This document shows positions 1 through 6,615 of a DNA stretch of 13,723 nucleotides, in pieces. Position 1 is the first letter of the stretch, and each line of letters starts with the position of its first letter. The notes beneath the pieces were generated by a model. It did no database searches and was not told the DNA's origin. It saw nothing but the letters and a program-made list of their open reading frames with translations. The position numbers were made by a program, and so were the translations under genes. This DNA is from Comamonadaceae bacterium (lineage in GTDB: Bacteria > Pseudomonadota > Gammaproteobacteria > Burkholderiales > Burkholderiaceae_C): positions 1-13,723 of the forward strand of contig CANFZJ010000040.1 in assembly GCA_947451445.1 (NCBI GenBank), read 5' to 3'.

Positions 1-167
1 CCAAGCGCAACACCACCGAGCAAGACAAGGTGACCGCACGGGCCACCGCGGCCGAAAAACGGCTGCGGACCACCTATACGGCGCTGGACACCAAGATGGC
101 CACCCTGACGGCGTTGAGCAGCTATATCACCCAGCAGGTGAAGACATGGAACGGGACTAGCACCTGA
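1..167 (+). CDS. fliD: Flagellar filament cap protein FliD, C-terminal end (partial)
   Basis: The reading frame is open from the left edge (first full codon at base 3) to a TGA at 165-167, giving about 54 residues that end in TWNGTSTS. The visible tail contains YTALDTKMATLTALSSYITQQ, which has the character of the coiled-coil end of betaproteobacterial FliD: a helical stretch with a regularly spaced hydrophobic pattern, then the short 'VKTWN' end. FliD forms the pentameric cap that inserts flagellin at the filament tip, and its C-terminal helix is the part bound by the export chaperone FliT. The identification rests on this tail plus the adjacent fliS and fliT, which follow fliD in the enteric order. 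The start lies outside the window. Confidence 0.85.
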   Translation, partial: KRNTTEQDKVTARATAAEKRLRTTYTALDTKMATLTALSSYITQQVKTWNGTST

Positions 168-204
168 TGGCGACGGTTTGTTGGGTACGTTTGTGAATTG
201 AGGC

Positions 205-231
205 TTGAGTTTTTCTGCGCTGTGCCGATAA
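205..231 (+). promoter_or_regulatory. Sigma-28 (FliA) promoter upstream of fliS
   Basis: The -10 element GCCGATAA (224-231) is identical to the enteric FliA consensus. TTGAGTTT (205-212) matches the -35 consensus TAAAGTTT at 6 of 8 positions. The 11-base spacing (213-223) is exactly canonical. Transcription would start near 238-240, about 25 bases before the fliS ATG and just ahead of its Shine-Dalgarno. This implies fliS-fliT can be transcribed as late (class III) genes independently of fliD. The match is seen in the sequence; the promoter activity is inferred. Confidence 0.75.
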
Positions 232-263
232 CTAAAACATCAAGTTCAATGGAGGCCTCCACC

Positions 264-668
264 ATGTTTACCCCCGTCAGCTCCCGTGCAGCATCGGCTT
301 ACAAGCGGGTAGGCGCCCAAACCAGCGTGGAGGGCGCCAGCCCCCACCAAGTGATTTGTTTGCTGTTTGAAGCCCTGCTGCAGTCGTTGAACGCAGCCCG
401 CGGTGCCATGGCCCGTGGCGAGATCGAGATGAAAGGCCTGGCGATTGGCAAGGCGGTGCGTATTTTGGAGGAGGGCTTGAAAGCCGGCTTGGACGACGCC
501 TCGGGCGGCGAACTGGCGACCAATCTGCGCGGTGTCTATAACTACAGCATTCTGAATTTGACCAAGGCCAATTTGAAAAATGACGCAAGCCTGATTGAAG
601 AAGTCACACAGCTGATCGTGCCCGTGTTCGATGCGTGGAAGAGCATCAACACACCTGCAGCCTCCTGA
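264..668 (+). CDS. fliS: Flagellar export chaperone FliS
   Basis: FliS is the cytoplasmic chaperone that binds the disordered C-terminus of flagellin and keeps it unpolymerised until export. The product is 134 aa, the usual family length. It starts MFTPVSSRAASAYKRV, and the 'AY' segment plus 'SPHQVICLLFEALLQSL' (about residues 29-45) are hallmark FliS features, followed by an all-helical body with 'GVYNYSILNL' near residue 92. The ATG at 264 is chosen because GGAGG (251-255) sits 8 bases upstream. An in-frame ATG at 249 would overlap that Shine-Dalgarno, and upstream in-frame codons overlap the sigma-28 promoter. fliT follows after 37 bases. Regulation is probably by FliA through the promoter at 205-231, plus possible read-through from fliD. 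Confidence 0.93.
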   Translation: MFTPVSSRAASAYKRVGAQTSVEGASPHQVICLLFEALLQSLNAARGAMARGEIEMKGLAIGKAVRILEEGLKAGLDDASGGELATNLRGVYNYSILNLTKANLKNDASLIEEVTQLIVPVFDAWKSINTPAAS

Positions 669-705
669 TTCCCATAAAAACTTTATTTCTCGGCGGATTC
701 CCACC

Positions 706-1005
706 ATGCCACAAATGCTGATCGACTACTACAAAGCCATTGAAGACAGCAGCTACAAGATGCTGCAGGCCGCCCAGATAGAAGACTGGGACGGCGTGGT
801 GCGTTACGAAGGCGCCTGTGCCGTGCTGATAGAGCAGCTGCGCCACCAGTCGCAAGAAGAGCAACTCACGCCCGAAGCCCGCTCAGAAAAAGCCCGCATC
901 ATGCAACGCATCCTGCGCAACGACGCCCAAATCCGCTGCCTGACCGAGCCCTGGATCCAGCAGGTAGAGCACATTCTGGACAGCCGCCCACAATTGCTGC
1001 ATTAA
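706..1005 (+). CDS. fliT: Flagellar chaperone FliT
   Basis: This 99-residue acidic helical protein starts MPQMLIDYYKAIEDSS and has the size and pattern of FliT (Salmonella FliT is about 120 aa). FliT is the FliD export chaperone; in Salmonella it also binds FliI/FliJ and the FlhDC regulator, but whether those roles hold here is unknown. The ATG at 706 has GGCGGA (692-697) upstream at a suitable distance; the open frame extends further upstream but would run into fliS. Hydrophobic heptads such as 'MLQAAQIEDW' (about residues 19-28) and 'IMQRILRNDAQI' (about 65-76) fit the helical bundle. FliT sequences diverge strongly, so the assignment relies partly on position after fliD-fliS. It ends with a TAA at 1003-1005, followed by a hairpin at 1019-1045. 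Confidence 0.85.
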   Translation: MPQMLIDYYKAIEDSSYKMLQAAQIEDWDGVVRYEGACAVLIEQLRHQSQEEQLTPEARSEKARIMQRILRNDAQIRCLTEPWIQQVEHILDSRPQLLH

Positions 1006-1018
1006 ATGAAAATTTAGA

Positions 1019-1045
1019 TGGAATGTGCCGCCAGCGCACATTCCA
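1019..1045. terminator. Palindrome downstream of fliT, possible terminator between convergent fliT and fliE
   Basis: TGGAATGTGC (1019-1028) and GCACATTCCA (1036-1045) form a perfect 10-bp stem with a 7-base loop. On the minus strand the stem is followed by a T-rich run (complement of 1006-1017), so it could act as an intrinsic terminator for transcription arriving from fliE. On the plus strand no T-run follows. It lies 14 bases after the fliT stop. It may also be part of a dispersed Comamonadaceae intergenic element (see findings). Confidence 0.45.
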
Positions 1046-1119
1046 CCTGCGCAAGCAGCTATAAATTAGATAGTGAATGCTGGCAACAACAACCAGCCTG
1101 TGAGGTGAGCCTGCCCCAT

Positions 1120-1206
1120 CCCAGGATGCCGCGAACCGGCTCCGCCGGGCCGCCAGCATCGCCCCCTGCAAGGGGGTTGGCGAAAACACGCAGTGTGTAG
1201 CCTGGG
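1120..1206. repeat. Multi-hairpin intergenic element downstream of fliE
   Basis: The block is closed by CCCAGG (1120-1125) pairing with CCTGGG (1201-1206). Inside are three local stems: CCGGC/GCCGG (1136-1140 with 1144-1148, 3-base loop), CCCCCT/AGGGGG (1162-1167 with 1171-1176, 3-base loop) and ACAC/GTGT (1186-1189 with 1195-1198). It begins about 10 bases past the fliE stop on the minus strand, so it may end or stabilise the fliE transcript. The layout resembles GC-rich intergenic repeats I recall from Comamonadaceae genomes. Only one copy is in this window, so the repeat status is an inference; the base pairing is directly visible. Confidence 0.45.
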
Positions 1207-1215
1207 GGTGTTCTT

Positions 1216-1533
1216 CTACACCTGCATGTTCATGATGTCGCTGTACGCCTGCACCATGCGGTTGCGTACATGCAGCGTGGCCTGAAAGCCGATTTGCGCT
1301 TTCTGGATCGCCACCATCGTTTCTTCCAAACTGACGTTCGGGTTCTCCAGCTGCACTTGCTTTTGCAACTCGGTGGCATTGTTTTGTGCGTTGCTGACTT
1401 CGGTCAATGCACCTTTGAGCGCACTGGAAAAGCCTGCGCTCTTGGCATCTGGCGTGGCGGACACGTTGGCACGCGGCAGCACACCTACCCGGCTGGGCAT
1501 GCTGGTCGAAACGGGGGACAAGCGGAGGTCCAT
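1216..1533 (-). CDS. fliE: Flagellar hook-basal body complex protein FliE
   Basis: FliE joins the MS ring (FliF) to the proximal rod and is the first axial protein exported. The product is 105 aa, the normal length. The C-terminal half, with 'NPNVSLEETMVAIQKAQIGF' (about residues 64-83) and then 'RNRMVQAYSDIMNMQV' at the end, is diagnostic of the family; the N-terminal 30 residues are variable. The ATG at 1533 is chosen because AGGAAGGAG lies just upstream on the minus strand; the open frame continues upstream but across the shared regulatory region. It is transcribed alone, divergent from fliF, with a 175-base spacer that carries a candidate FlhDC site, as in enteric bacteria. Confidence 0.95.
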   Translation of the reverse strand: MDLRLSPVSTSMPSRVGVLPRANVSATPDAKSAGFSSALKGALTEVSNAQNNATELQKQVQLENPNVSLEETMVAIQKAQIGFQATLHVRNRMVQAYSDIMNMQV

Positions 1534-1593
1534 GGTGGCTCCTTCCTGGGGTAGATGCAATGCCGTGATCGTAGCGACGCCTGGGGGGCGCAT

Positions 1594-1634
1594 TGTGGCG
1601 AAATAGCGCGCAAAACCCTGGCTTATCAGGGGGC
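1594..1634. promoter_or_regulatory. Candidate FlhDC box in the divergent fliE-fliF spacer
   Basis: TGTGGCGAAATAGCG (1594-1608) matches the enteric FlhDC half-site AAYGSNNAAATAGCG at 11 of 13 specified positions, including all eight of AAATAGCG. A second inverted half after an 11-base spacer (1620-1634) matches only about 6 of 13. The position between divergent fliE and fliF is where FlhDC acts in enteric bacteria. One strong and one weak half-site makes this a candidate, not a demonstrated operator. Confidence 0.45.
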
Positions 1635-1654
1635 TACGTTGGGCGGCTTGGTTG

Positions 1655-1660
1655 AATAAT
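1655..1660 (+). promoter_or_regulatory. Possible -10 element of the fliF promoter
   Basis: AATAAT at 1655-1660 resembles a sigma-70 -10 hexamer and lies about 20 bases downstream of the candidate FlhDC box. No good -35 hexamer is found at 17 bases (GGCTAC at 1632-1637), as expected for an activator-dependent class II promoter. The start site would fall around 1667, giving a leader of about 40 bases before fliF. This is weak evidence on its own. Confidence 0.25.
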
Positions 1661-1708
1661 GGCTTCATTCGTGGAGCAAGATCGCGCCATACCGACCCGG
1701 AAAGCATG

Positions 1709-3478
1709 ATGTCTGCAGTCGCTGAAATACCCGCTGGTTCACCGTTAACGCAAAGGCTGGCCCAGCTGGACCGCCCGCAGCGCATGCGCCTGGCTGCGGG
1801 TGCGGCTTTGCTGGTGGTGGGCGCCATTGCCGCCATGGTGTTGGGCCGCCAGCCCGACTACAAGGTGCTGTACGCCAATCTGGGCGACAAAGACGGCGGC
1901 GCCATCGTGGCCCAGCTGTCGCAGATGAATGTGCCGTACAAATACACCGAGGGCGGCGGTGCCATCCTGGTGCCCAACGACCGCATTTACGACACCCGGC
2001 TGCGTTTGGCATCCTTGGGTCTGCCCAAAGGCTCGGTGTCTGGCTTTGAACTGATGGAGGCCAACCGCTTCGGCATGACGCAGTTCCAGGAGCGGCTGGC
2101 TTTTCAGCGCGGACTGGAGGGCGAGCTGACCCGTTCGATCCAGGCGCTGTCCTCGGTGTCCAGCGCCCGGGTGCACCTGGCTTTGCCCAACCAAAACGGG
2201 TTTTTTCGCGAGCAGCAAAAGCCTTCGGCGTCGATTCTGGTCAGTTTGCACCCTGGGCAGTCGCTGGACCGCACCCAGCTGGCGGGCATCGTGCATTTGG
2301 TGGCGTCCAGCGTGCCTGAGTTGGCACCCAGCGCGGTGAGCGTGCTGGACGATACGGGTAAATTGTTGTCCCAGTCGCCCGACGGCGCGGGCGGCGCAGA
2401 CGCGGAGCAGTTGCAATACGTGCAGCGCCTGGAGCAGCAATACAGCCGCCGTATTCTGGACATGCTGGAGCCGCTGGTCGGCAAGGCGAACGTCAAGGCC
2501 CAGGTGACGGCCGAGGTGGACTTCTCGCAAACCGAGTCCACGGCCGAAACGCACAGGCCCAACCTGGCCCCCGACGCAGGCGCCGTGCGCAGCCAGCAGG
2601 TGGTGGAAAGCGGTGCGGGTGCGGCGGCTCCTGCGCCCAGTGGCGTGCCGGGGGCTGTGTCCAACCAACCGCCCGCTTCGGCCACGGCCCCGATCAACGG
2701 GCCCGCTGTGCCGTTGGCAGCCGCCGGTGCGGGTGGCGCGGGCGGGGCCAATGGTGCCAACGCGGCCAAGCGTGAGTCTGTGACCAATTACGAGGTGGAT
2801 AAGACGGTGCGGGTGGTGCGCGGCGGCTCCGGCGGCATCAAGCGGCTGAGTGCGGCGGTGGTGGTAAACCACACCATGGTGGAGGACGACAAGGGTAAGC
2901 CGACCACCAAGGCGCTGAGTGAGCAGCAAATTGAGCAAATGACCGCCCTGGTGCGTGAGTCGATTGGATTCAACAAGGACCGTGGCGACTCCGTGAACCT
3001 GATGAATGCGCCGTTTTTGGTTGAGGCGGAGGTGGTGGACAACACCCCGCTGTGGAAACAGCCACAAACGCTGGAAATGGCCCGTAGCCTTGCCTGGCCG
3101 GTGGGTACCTTGCTGTTGGCGGCTTTGGTGATTCTGGGCCTGGTGCGTCCGGCGCTGAAGGCCATGGCAACGCCAAAAGTGGTGCGCGACGATGCTACTT
3201 TTGTCCTGGGGCCGGATGGTCAGCCTTTGCTGGGGCCAGATGGCCAGCCGATACGTGCCGAGCCGGGTGCAAGTCTGGGCGGCGCGGGCGGTCAGTTGGA
3301 TGCTATGGTGGGCGACGACCCGCAGCGCCCCGCTTTGACCGGACCCGATGGCACGCCGTTGTTGGGCCTGACCGAGCACCAGCTGCGGCTGGAAGACGCC
3401 CGCCAGTTGGCAAAATCCAACCCTACAGCCGTTGCCAATATCATGCGCGACTGGATCAACGGAGAGTCCTCGGGCTAA
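1709..3478 (+). CDS. fliF: Flagellar MS-ring protein FliF
   Basis: FliF builds the MS ring in the inner membrane, the base on which the rod, C-ring and export gate assemble. The product is about 589 aa. TM helix 1 is near residues 28-46, followed by the YscJ-like periplasmic domain ('YKVLYANLGDKDGGAIVAQL', 'VSSARVHLALP'), a low-complexity Ala/Gly/Pro stretch before 'NYEVDKTVRVV', then TM helix 2 near 461-481 and a cytoplasmic tail. The tail end, 'LTEHQLRLEDARQLAKSN' to 'IMRDWINGESSG', is the FliG-binding segment. ATG codons at 1706 and 1709 are adjacent; 1709 sits 5 bases from GGAAA (1699-1703). A TTG at 1652 overlaps the presumed promoter and is rejected. The tail carries a short LGPDGQP tandem repeat. 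First gene of the long plus-strand operon. Confidence 0.96.
   Translation: MSAVAEIPAGSPLTQRLAQLDRPQRMRLAAGAALLVVGAIAAMVLGRQPDYKVLYANLGDKDGGAIVAQLSQMNVPYKYTEGGGAILVPNDRIYDTRLRLASLGLPKGSVSGFELMEANRFGMTQFQERLAFQRGLEGELTRSIQALSSVSSARVHLALPNQNGFFREQQKPSASILVSLHPGQSLDRTQLAGIVHLVASSVPELAPSAVSVLDDTGKLLSQSPDGAGGADAEQLQYVQRLEQQYSRRILDMLEPLVGKANVKAQVTAEVDFSQTESTAETHRPNLAPDAGAVRSQQVVESGAGAAAPAPSGVPGAVSNQPPASATAPINGPAVPLAAAGAGGAGGANGANAAKRESVTNYEVDKTVRVVRGGSGGIKRLSAAVVVNHTMVEDDKGKPTTKALSEQQIEQMTALVRESIGFNKDRGDSVNLMNAPFLVEAEVVDNTPLWKQPQTLEMARSLAWPVGTLLLAALVILGLVRPALKAMATPKVVRDDATFVLGPDGQPLLGPDGQPIRAEPGASLGGAGGQLDAMVGDDPQRPALTGPDGTPLLGLTEHQLRLEDARQLAKSNPTAVANIMRDWINGESSG
3206..3250 (+). repeat. Short tandem repeat in the FliF cytoplasmic tail
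   Basis: Two copies of a 24-base unit encode LGPDGQP (3206-3226 and 3230-3250, FliF residues about 500-506 and 508-514). A related TGPDGTP occurs at about 3338-3358. The units lie between TM helix 2 and the FliG-binding end, probably as a flexible linker. The two main copies differ at several bases, mostly third codon positions, so the repeat is not a recent duplication. Confidence 0.7.
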
Positions 3479-3502
3479 ATGGCCAGAGGTTGAAAGAGCA
3501 CT

Positions 3503-4504
3503 ATGGACGAACAAGGTCTTGTCGATGCCGCCATCTTTTTGATGTCTCTGGGCGAAGAGGAGGCGGGGGAGGTTTTTAAACATTTCTCACCCAAGGAAGT
3601 ACAAAAATTAGGCGAGACGATTGCCAGGTCGAAAGCGGTGACGCGCGACAAAGTGGAAGACGTGGTATTGCGGTTTACCAATGCTGCCTCGGCCCAGAGC
3701 CTGCTGGTCACTGACACGGGGGACTACGTGAAAGCGGTGCTGCGCCGCGCTCTGGGTGACGACAAGGCGTCGTTGCTGATTGACCGTATCTTGCTGGGCG
3801 GTGACGTGTCGGGCATTGAAAGCCTGAAGTGGATGGACCCGCTGTCGGTGGCCGAGCTGCTGCGCAATGAGCACCCGCAAATTGTGGCCGCCATTCTGGT
3901 CCACCTGGACTTTGAGCAGGCTGCTGCGGTACTGAAGCAGGTCACGGAGCGCCAGCGCAACGAGGTTTTGTTGCGGGTGGCTACGCTGGAGGGTATTCAG
4001 CCCACGGCCTTGAAGGATTTGAACGAGGTGTTGTTCAAGGTGCTGGCCGGTGGTGGCGACAAGATCCGCAAGGCGTCGCTGGGTGGTGTGAAAGCGGCGG
4101 CCGAGATCATCAACTTGCTGGGGGCCAATATTGAAGGCACGGTGATCGAGTCCATCAAGGGCTTTGATGCTGATTTGGCGCAAAAAATTGTGGACAAGAT
4201 GTTTGTCTTCGACGACGTGATCAACCTGGACAACAAGTCCATGCAACTGGTCCTGAAAGAGGTGGCGTCGGAGACCTTGGTGGTGGCATTGAAGGGCGCA
4301 TCGCCAGAGCTCAAAGAGAAGATTCTGGGCAATATGTCTTCTCGCGCTGCAGAAACCATGCGCGAAGACCTGGAGTCGCGCGGTCCGATGCGGCTGTCCG
4401 AAGTGGAAACACAGCAAAAAGAAGTGCTCAAAATTGTGCGCCGTCTGGTCGATGAGGGTCAGGTGGTACTAGGCGGCGGAGGCGGTGATGACGGTTTCGT
4501 CTAA
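3503..4504 (+). CDS. fliG: Flagellar motor switch protein FliG
   Basis: FliG sits on the cytoplasmic face of the MS ring, couples to FliM, and receives torque from the MotA stator. The product is 333 aa, against 331 in E. coli, and numbering aligns closely. Visible landmarks are the EHPQ motif at 123-126 (FliM contact), the MFVF hinge at 233-236, and the C-terminal torque charges K264, R281, E288/D289 and R297, which occupy the E. coli positions (E replaces D at 288). The tail ends with a Gly-rich GGGGGDD run. It starts at an ATG 24 bases after the fliF stop, with AAAGAG upstream. The fliH start lies inside its last codons (17-base overlap), suggesting coupled translation. Confidence 0.97.
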   Translation: MDEQGLVDAAIFLMSLGEEEAGEVFKHFSPKEVQKLGETIARSKAVTRDKVEDVVLRFTNAASAQSLLVTDTGDYVKAVLRRALGDDKASLLIDRILLGGDVSGIESLKWMDPLSVAELLRNEHPQIVAAILVHLDFEQAAAVLKQVTERQRNEVLLRVATLEGIQPTALKDLNEVLFKVLAGGGDKIRKASLGGVKAAAEIINLLGANIEGTVIESIKGFDADLAQKIVDKMFVFDDVINLDNKSMQLVLKEVASETLVVALKGASPELKEKILGNMSSRAAETMREDLESRGPMRLSEVETQQKEVLKIVRRLVDEGQVVLGGGGGDDGFV

Positions 4505-5207
4505 GTCTCGCGGCCATTCCCGGTTTATTCCCAAAGAAGAAGTGGGGGTTGTTGCGGAATGGCAGTTCAACGCCATGGGCGCGCCCTTGCGCACAGTTGT
4601 ATTGCTGCCAGACAGCCCGCCAGAGCCAGAGCCAGAGCCCGAGGAGACGGTGCAGATACGTATCGACCGAGCCTGGGACGAGGGCTATGGGGCCGGGCTG
4701 GAGCAAGGCCGCACCGAAGCCACGAACGAGGGCAACCACCGCCTGGACGCATTTGTGCAGGGCCAGGGCGCCGAGACGGCGGAAAAACTGGCGGAACTGC
4801 TGTCGGCCATGCAAGCCCGGTTGGCGCAGGCCGAGCAAGACATTGCGCAGCAGGTGCTGGCGTTGGCCTGCGGTGTCGCCCGCCAAATTGTGCGCCGTGA
4901 GCTGTCGGTAGACCCGGTGGCGCTGTTGTCGGTGGTGCGTGAGGCGCTGGGAATGCTGGTGATGGACGGCAAGACGGCGGTGGTCAAGCTGCATCCGCTG
5001 GACTGGGAGGTGCTGCAGGAACCGTTACAACAGGCATTCCCGTCGCCCACCATTACCTGGTTGTCGGATGCGGCGGTGGAGCGTGGTGGTTGCCTGGTGG
5101 AGTCTGGTGGCACGGTGATTGACGGTACTTTGTCCAAGCGCTGGGAGCGGGCGGTCGCCCACCTCGGGCTGGCGAGTACCTGGACGGACGCTAGCGATGG
5201 AGCATGA
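4488..5207 (+). CDS. fliH: Flagellar export ATPase regulator FliH
   Basis: FliH is the stator-like partner and negative regulator of the FliI ATPase and tethers it to FliN in the C-ring. The product is 239 aa. The N-terminus reads 'SRFIPKEEVGVVAEWQF', a pattern seen in betaproteobacterial FliH; a Trp-bearing N-terminus is the FliN-docking part in Salmonella. A Pro/Glu run (EPEPEPEE, about residues 46-53) precedes 'GYGAGLEQGR', the Gly-spaced helix typical of the family, followed by an acidic coiled coil and the V-ATPase E-subunit-like C-domain ('ACGVARQIVRREL', 'VKLHPLDWEVL'). The ATG at 4488 is preferred over the adjacent in-frame GTG at 4485 because GGAGG (4478-4482) is 5 bases upstream. 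It overlaps fliG by 17 bases and fliI by 11. Confidence 0.93.
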   Translation: MTVSSKSRGHSRFIPKEEVGVVAEWQFNAMGAPLRTVVLLPDSPPEPEPEPEETVQIRIDRAWDEGYGAGLEQGRTEATNEGNHRLDAFVQGQGAETAEKLAELLSAMQARLAQAEQDIAQQVLALACGVARQIVRRELSVDPVALLSVVREALGMLVMDGKTAVVKLHPLDWEVLQEPLQQAFPSPTITWLSDAAVERGGCLVESGGTVIDGTLSKRWERAVAHLGLASTWTDASDGA

Positions 5208-6606
5208 CCCCGTCCCGCTGTGGACCCGTTTCATGGACGACGCGTTGCAACGGGTCGAGGGTGGTGGCACGCTGGAGGTGCGTGGCACGTTGACGCGGTT
5301 GGCCGGACTGGTGTTGGAGGCGGTGGGTATCCGTGTACCCGTGGGTTCCCAGTGCCAGGTGGCGATGGAGGGCCGCCCGGATGTGCTGGTGGAGGTGGTC
5401 GGCTTTTCCAATGACCGGGCCTATCTGATGCCAGCAGGCGATGTCCACGGTTTGAAAAGCGGTGCCAGCGTGGTGCCTGCTGCGCCCTATATTCCGGTGC
5501 CCCGCCTGGGCGATGCTGCCAACGACACCCCTGCAACAGAAGCTGGCGTGCTGCGTTTGCCGTTGGGTGATGGCTTGCTGGGCCGGGTGGTGGATGCCCA
5601 GGGCATGCCGCTTGACCACGCAGGCCCGATACGGGACGTGGTAGCCCGGCCCTTGGGGCGCGAGCCCATCAACGCGATGGACCGCGACCCGGTGCGCGAG
5701 CCTCTGGATACCGGTGTGCGTGCCATCAACGGCATGCTGACGGTAGGCCGTGGCCAGCGGATTGGCCTGTTTGCGGGCTCTGGGGTGGGTAAAAGCGTTT
5801 TGCTGGGCATGATGGCCCGTTACACCCAGGCGGATGTCATTGTGGTGGGGCTGATCGGCGAGCGGGGCCGAGAGGTCAAGGAGTTCGTTGAAGATATTTT
5901 GGGGGCCGAAGGCCGTGCCCGCTCCGTGGTAGTGGCGGCCCCGGCCGATGCGCCGCCACTGCTGCGCTTGCAGGGCGCCGCCTACGCCACGGCCGTGGCC
6001 GAGCATTTCCGAGACAAGGGGCAGCATGTTTTGCTGCTGATGGATTCTCTGACCCGGTTCGCCATGGCGCAGCGTGAAATTGCCCTGGCCATTGGTGAGC
6101 CCCCGGCCACCAAAGGCTACCCGCCGTCGTGTTTTGCCAAGCTGCCGCAGCTGGTGGAGCGCAGCGGCAATGGGCTGAACGGCGTGGGCTCCATCACCGC
6201 GTTCTACACCGTGCTGTCCGAAGGGGACGACCAGCAAGACCCGATTGCCGATGCGGCGCGCGCCATTCTGGACGGGCACATCGTGCTGTCCCGGTCGCTG
6301 GCGGAGGCCGGGCACTTCCCGGCGATTGATATCGAGCAGTCGGCATCGCGGGTGATGCATAACGTGGTGTCGCCCGAGCACTTTGAGCTGGCGCGCAGGT
6401 TCCGGGTCGTTAATTCGCGCTACCAAAAAGGGCGTGACCTGGTACAAATTGGCGCGTATGCCATGGGGTCAGATCCTGGTTTGGACGAGGCGATTCGCTT
6501 GAACGGCGGCATGGCCGCGTTTTTGCAGCAGGGCATGTATGTGTCGGCATCTTTGCCGCAAAGCGTGGCGGAGATGGCGCACAGCCTGTCTAAGGTAGGC
6601 GCTTAA
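5197..6606 (+). CDS. fliI: Flagellum-specific ATP synthase FliI (export ATPase)
   Basis: FliI is the hexameric F1-beta-like ATPase that unfolds and delivers substrates to the type III export gate. The product is 469 aa, near the usual 440-470. Walker A is GSGVGKS at 194-200, GERGRE with the catalytic-type glutamate is at 221-226, and the Walker B segment HVLLLMDSLTRF ends with D283 and the SLTRF motif. Further conserved blocks are 'IGEPPATKGYPPS' and 'VGSITAFYTVL'. The start ATG at 5197 overlaps the fliH stop by 11 bases; the frame is open farther upstream inside fliH, but MEHDPVPLW at 5197 gives the expected N-terminal length. fliJ follows after 9 bases. Confidence 0.97.
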   Translation: MEHDPVPLWTRFMDDALQRVEGGGTLEVRGTLTRLAGLVLEAVGIRVPVGSQCQVAMEGRPDVLVEVVGFSNDRAYLMPAGDVHGLKSGASVVPAAPYIPVPRLGDAANDTPATEAGVLRLPLGDGLLGRVVDAQGMPLDHAGPIRDVVARPLGREPINAMDRDPVREPLDTGVRAINGMLTVGRGQRIGLFAGSGVGKSVLLGMMARYTQADVIVVGLIGERGREVKEFVEDILGAEGRARSVVVAAPADAPPLLRLQGAAYATAVAEHFRDKGQHVLLLMDSLTRFAMAQREIALAIGEPPATKGYPPSCFAKLPQLVERSGNGLNGVGSITAFYTVLSEGDDQQDPIADAARAILDGHIVLSRSLAEAGHFPAIDIEQSASRVMHNVVSPEHFELARRFRVVNSRYQKGRDLVQIGAYAMGSDPGLDEAIRLNGGMAAFLQQGMYVSASLPQSVAEMAHSLSKVGA

Positions 6607-6615
6607 GGACCGGCC

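Larger units (their letters stand above)
1006..1215. other. Gene-free convergent gap fliT-fliE with palindromic elements
   Basis: This 210-base stretch separates the convergent stops of fliT and fliE and carries no credible gene; the short open frames across it lack family character and a ribosome binding site. It contains the 10-bp palindrome at 1019-1045, an AT-rich segment around 1061-1075 (AGCTATAAATTAGATAG), and a GC-rich multi-hairpin block at 1120-1206. Confidence 0.6.

Noticed and set aside
198..263. An upstream in-frame extension of fliS from a TTG at 198
   Set aside because: It would span the sigma-28 promoter and the Shine-Dalgarno of the ATG at 264, and the added residues are unlike FliS.
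1018..1200. A 60-residue open frame in the fliT-fliE gap
   Set aside because: It runs through the palindromic elements, has no Shine-Dalgarno and no protein-like pattern.
1652..1708. TTG start for fliF at 1652
   Set aside because: It overlaps the presumed -10 region, lacks a Shine-Dalgarno, and the ATG at 1709 gives the expected short N-tail before the first membrane helix.
1745..3583. A 612-residue open frame on the minus strand opposite fliF
   Set aside because: Its product is His/Arg/Gln-rich with no recognisable domain, and it is the expected mirror of a GC-rich codon-biased gene. FliF on the plus strand explains the region fully.
5191..6447. A 418-residue minus-strand open frame opposite fliI
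   Set aside because: Same His/Arg-rich composition as other antisense shadows, no ribosome site or family motif, and fliI is unambiguous.
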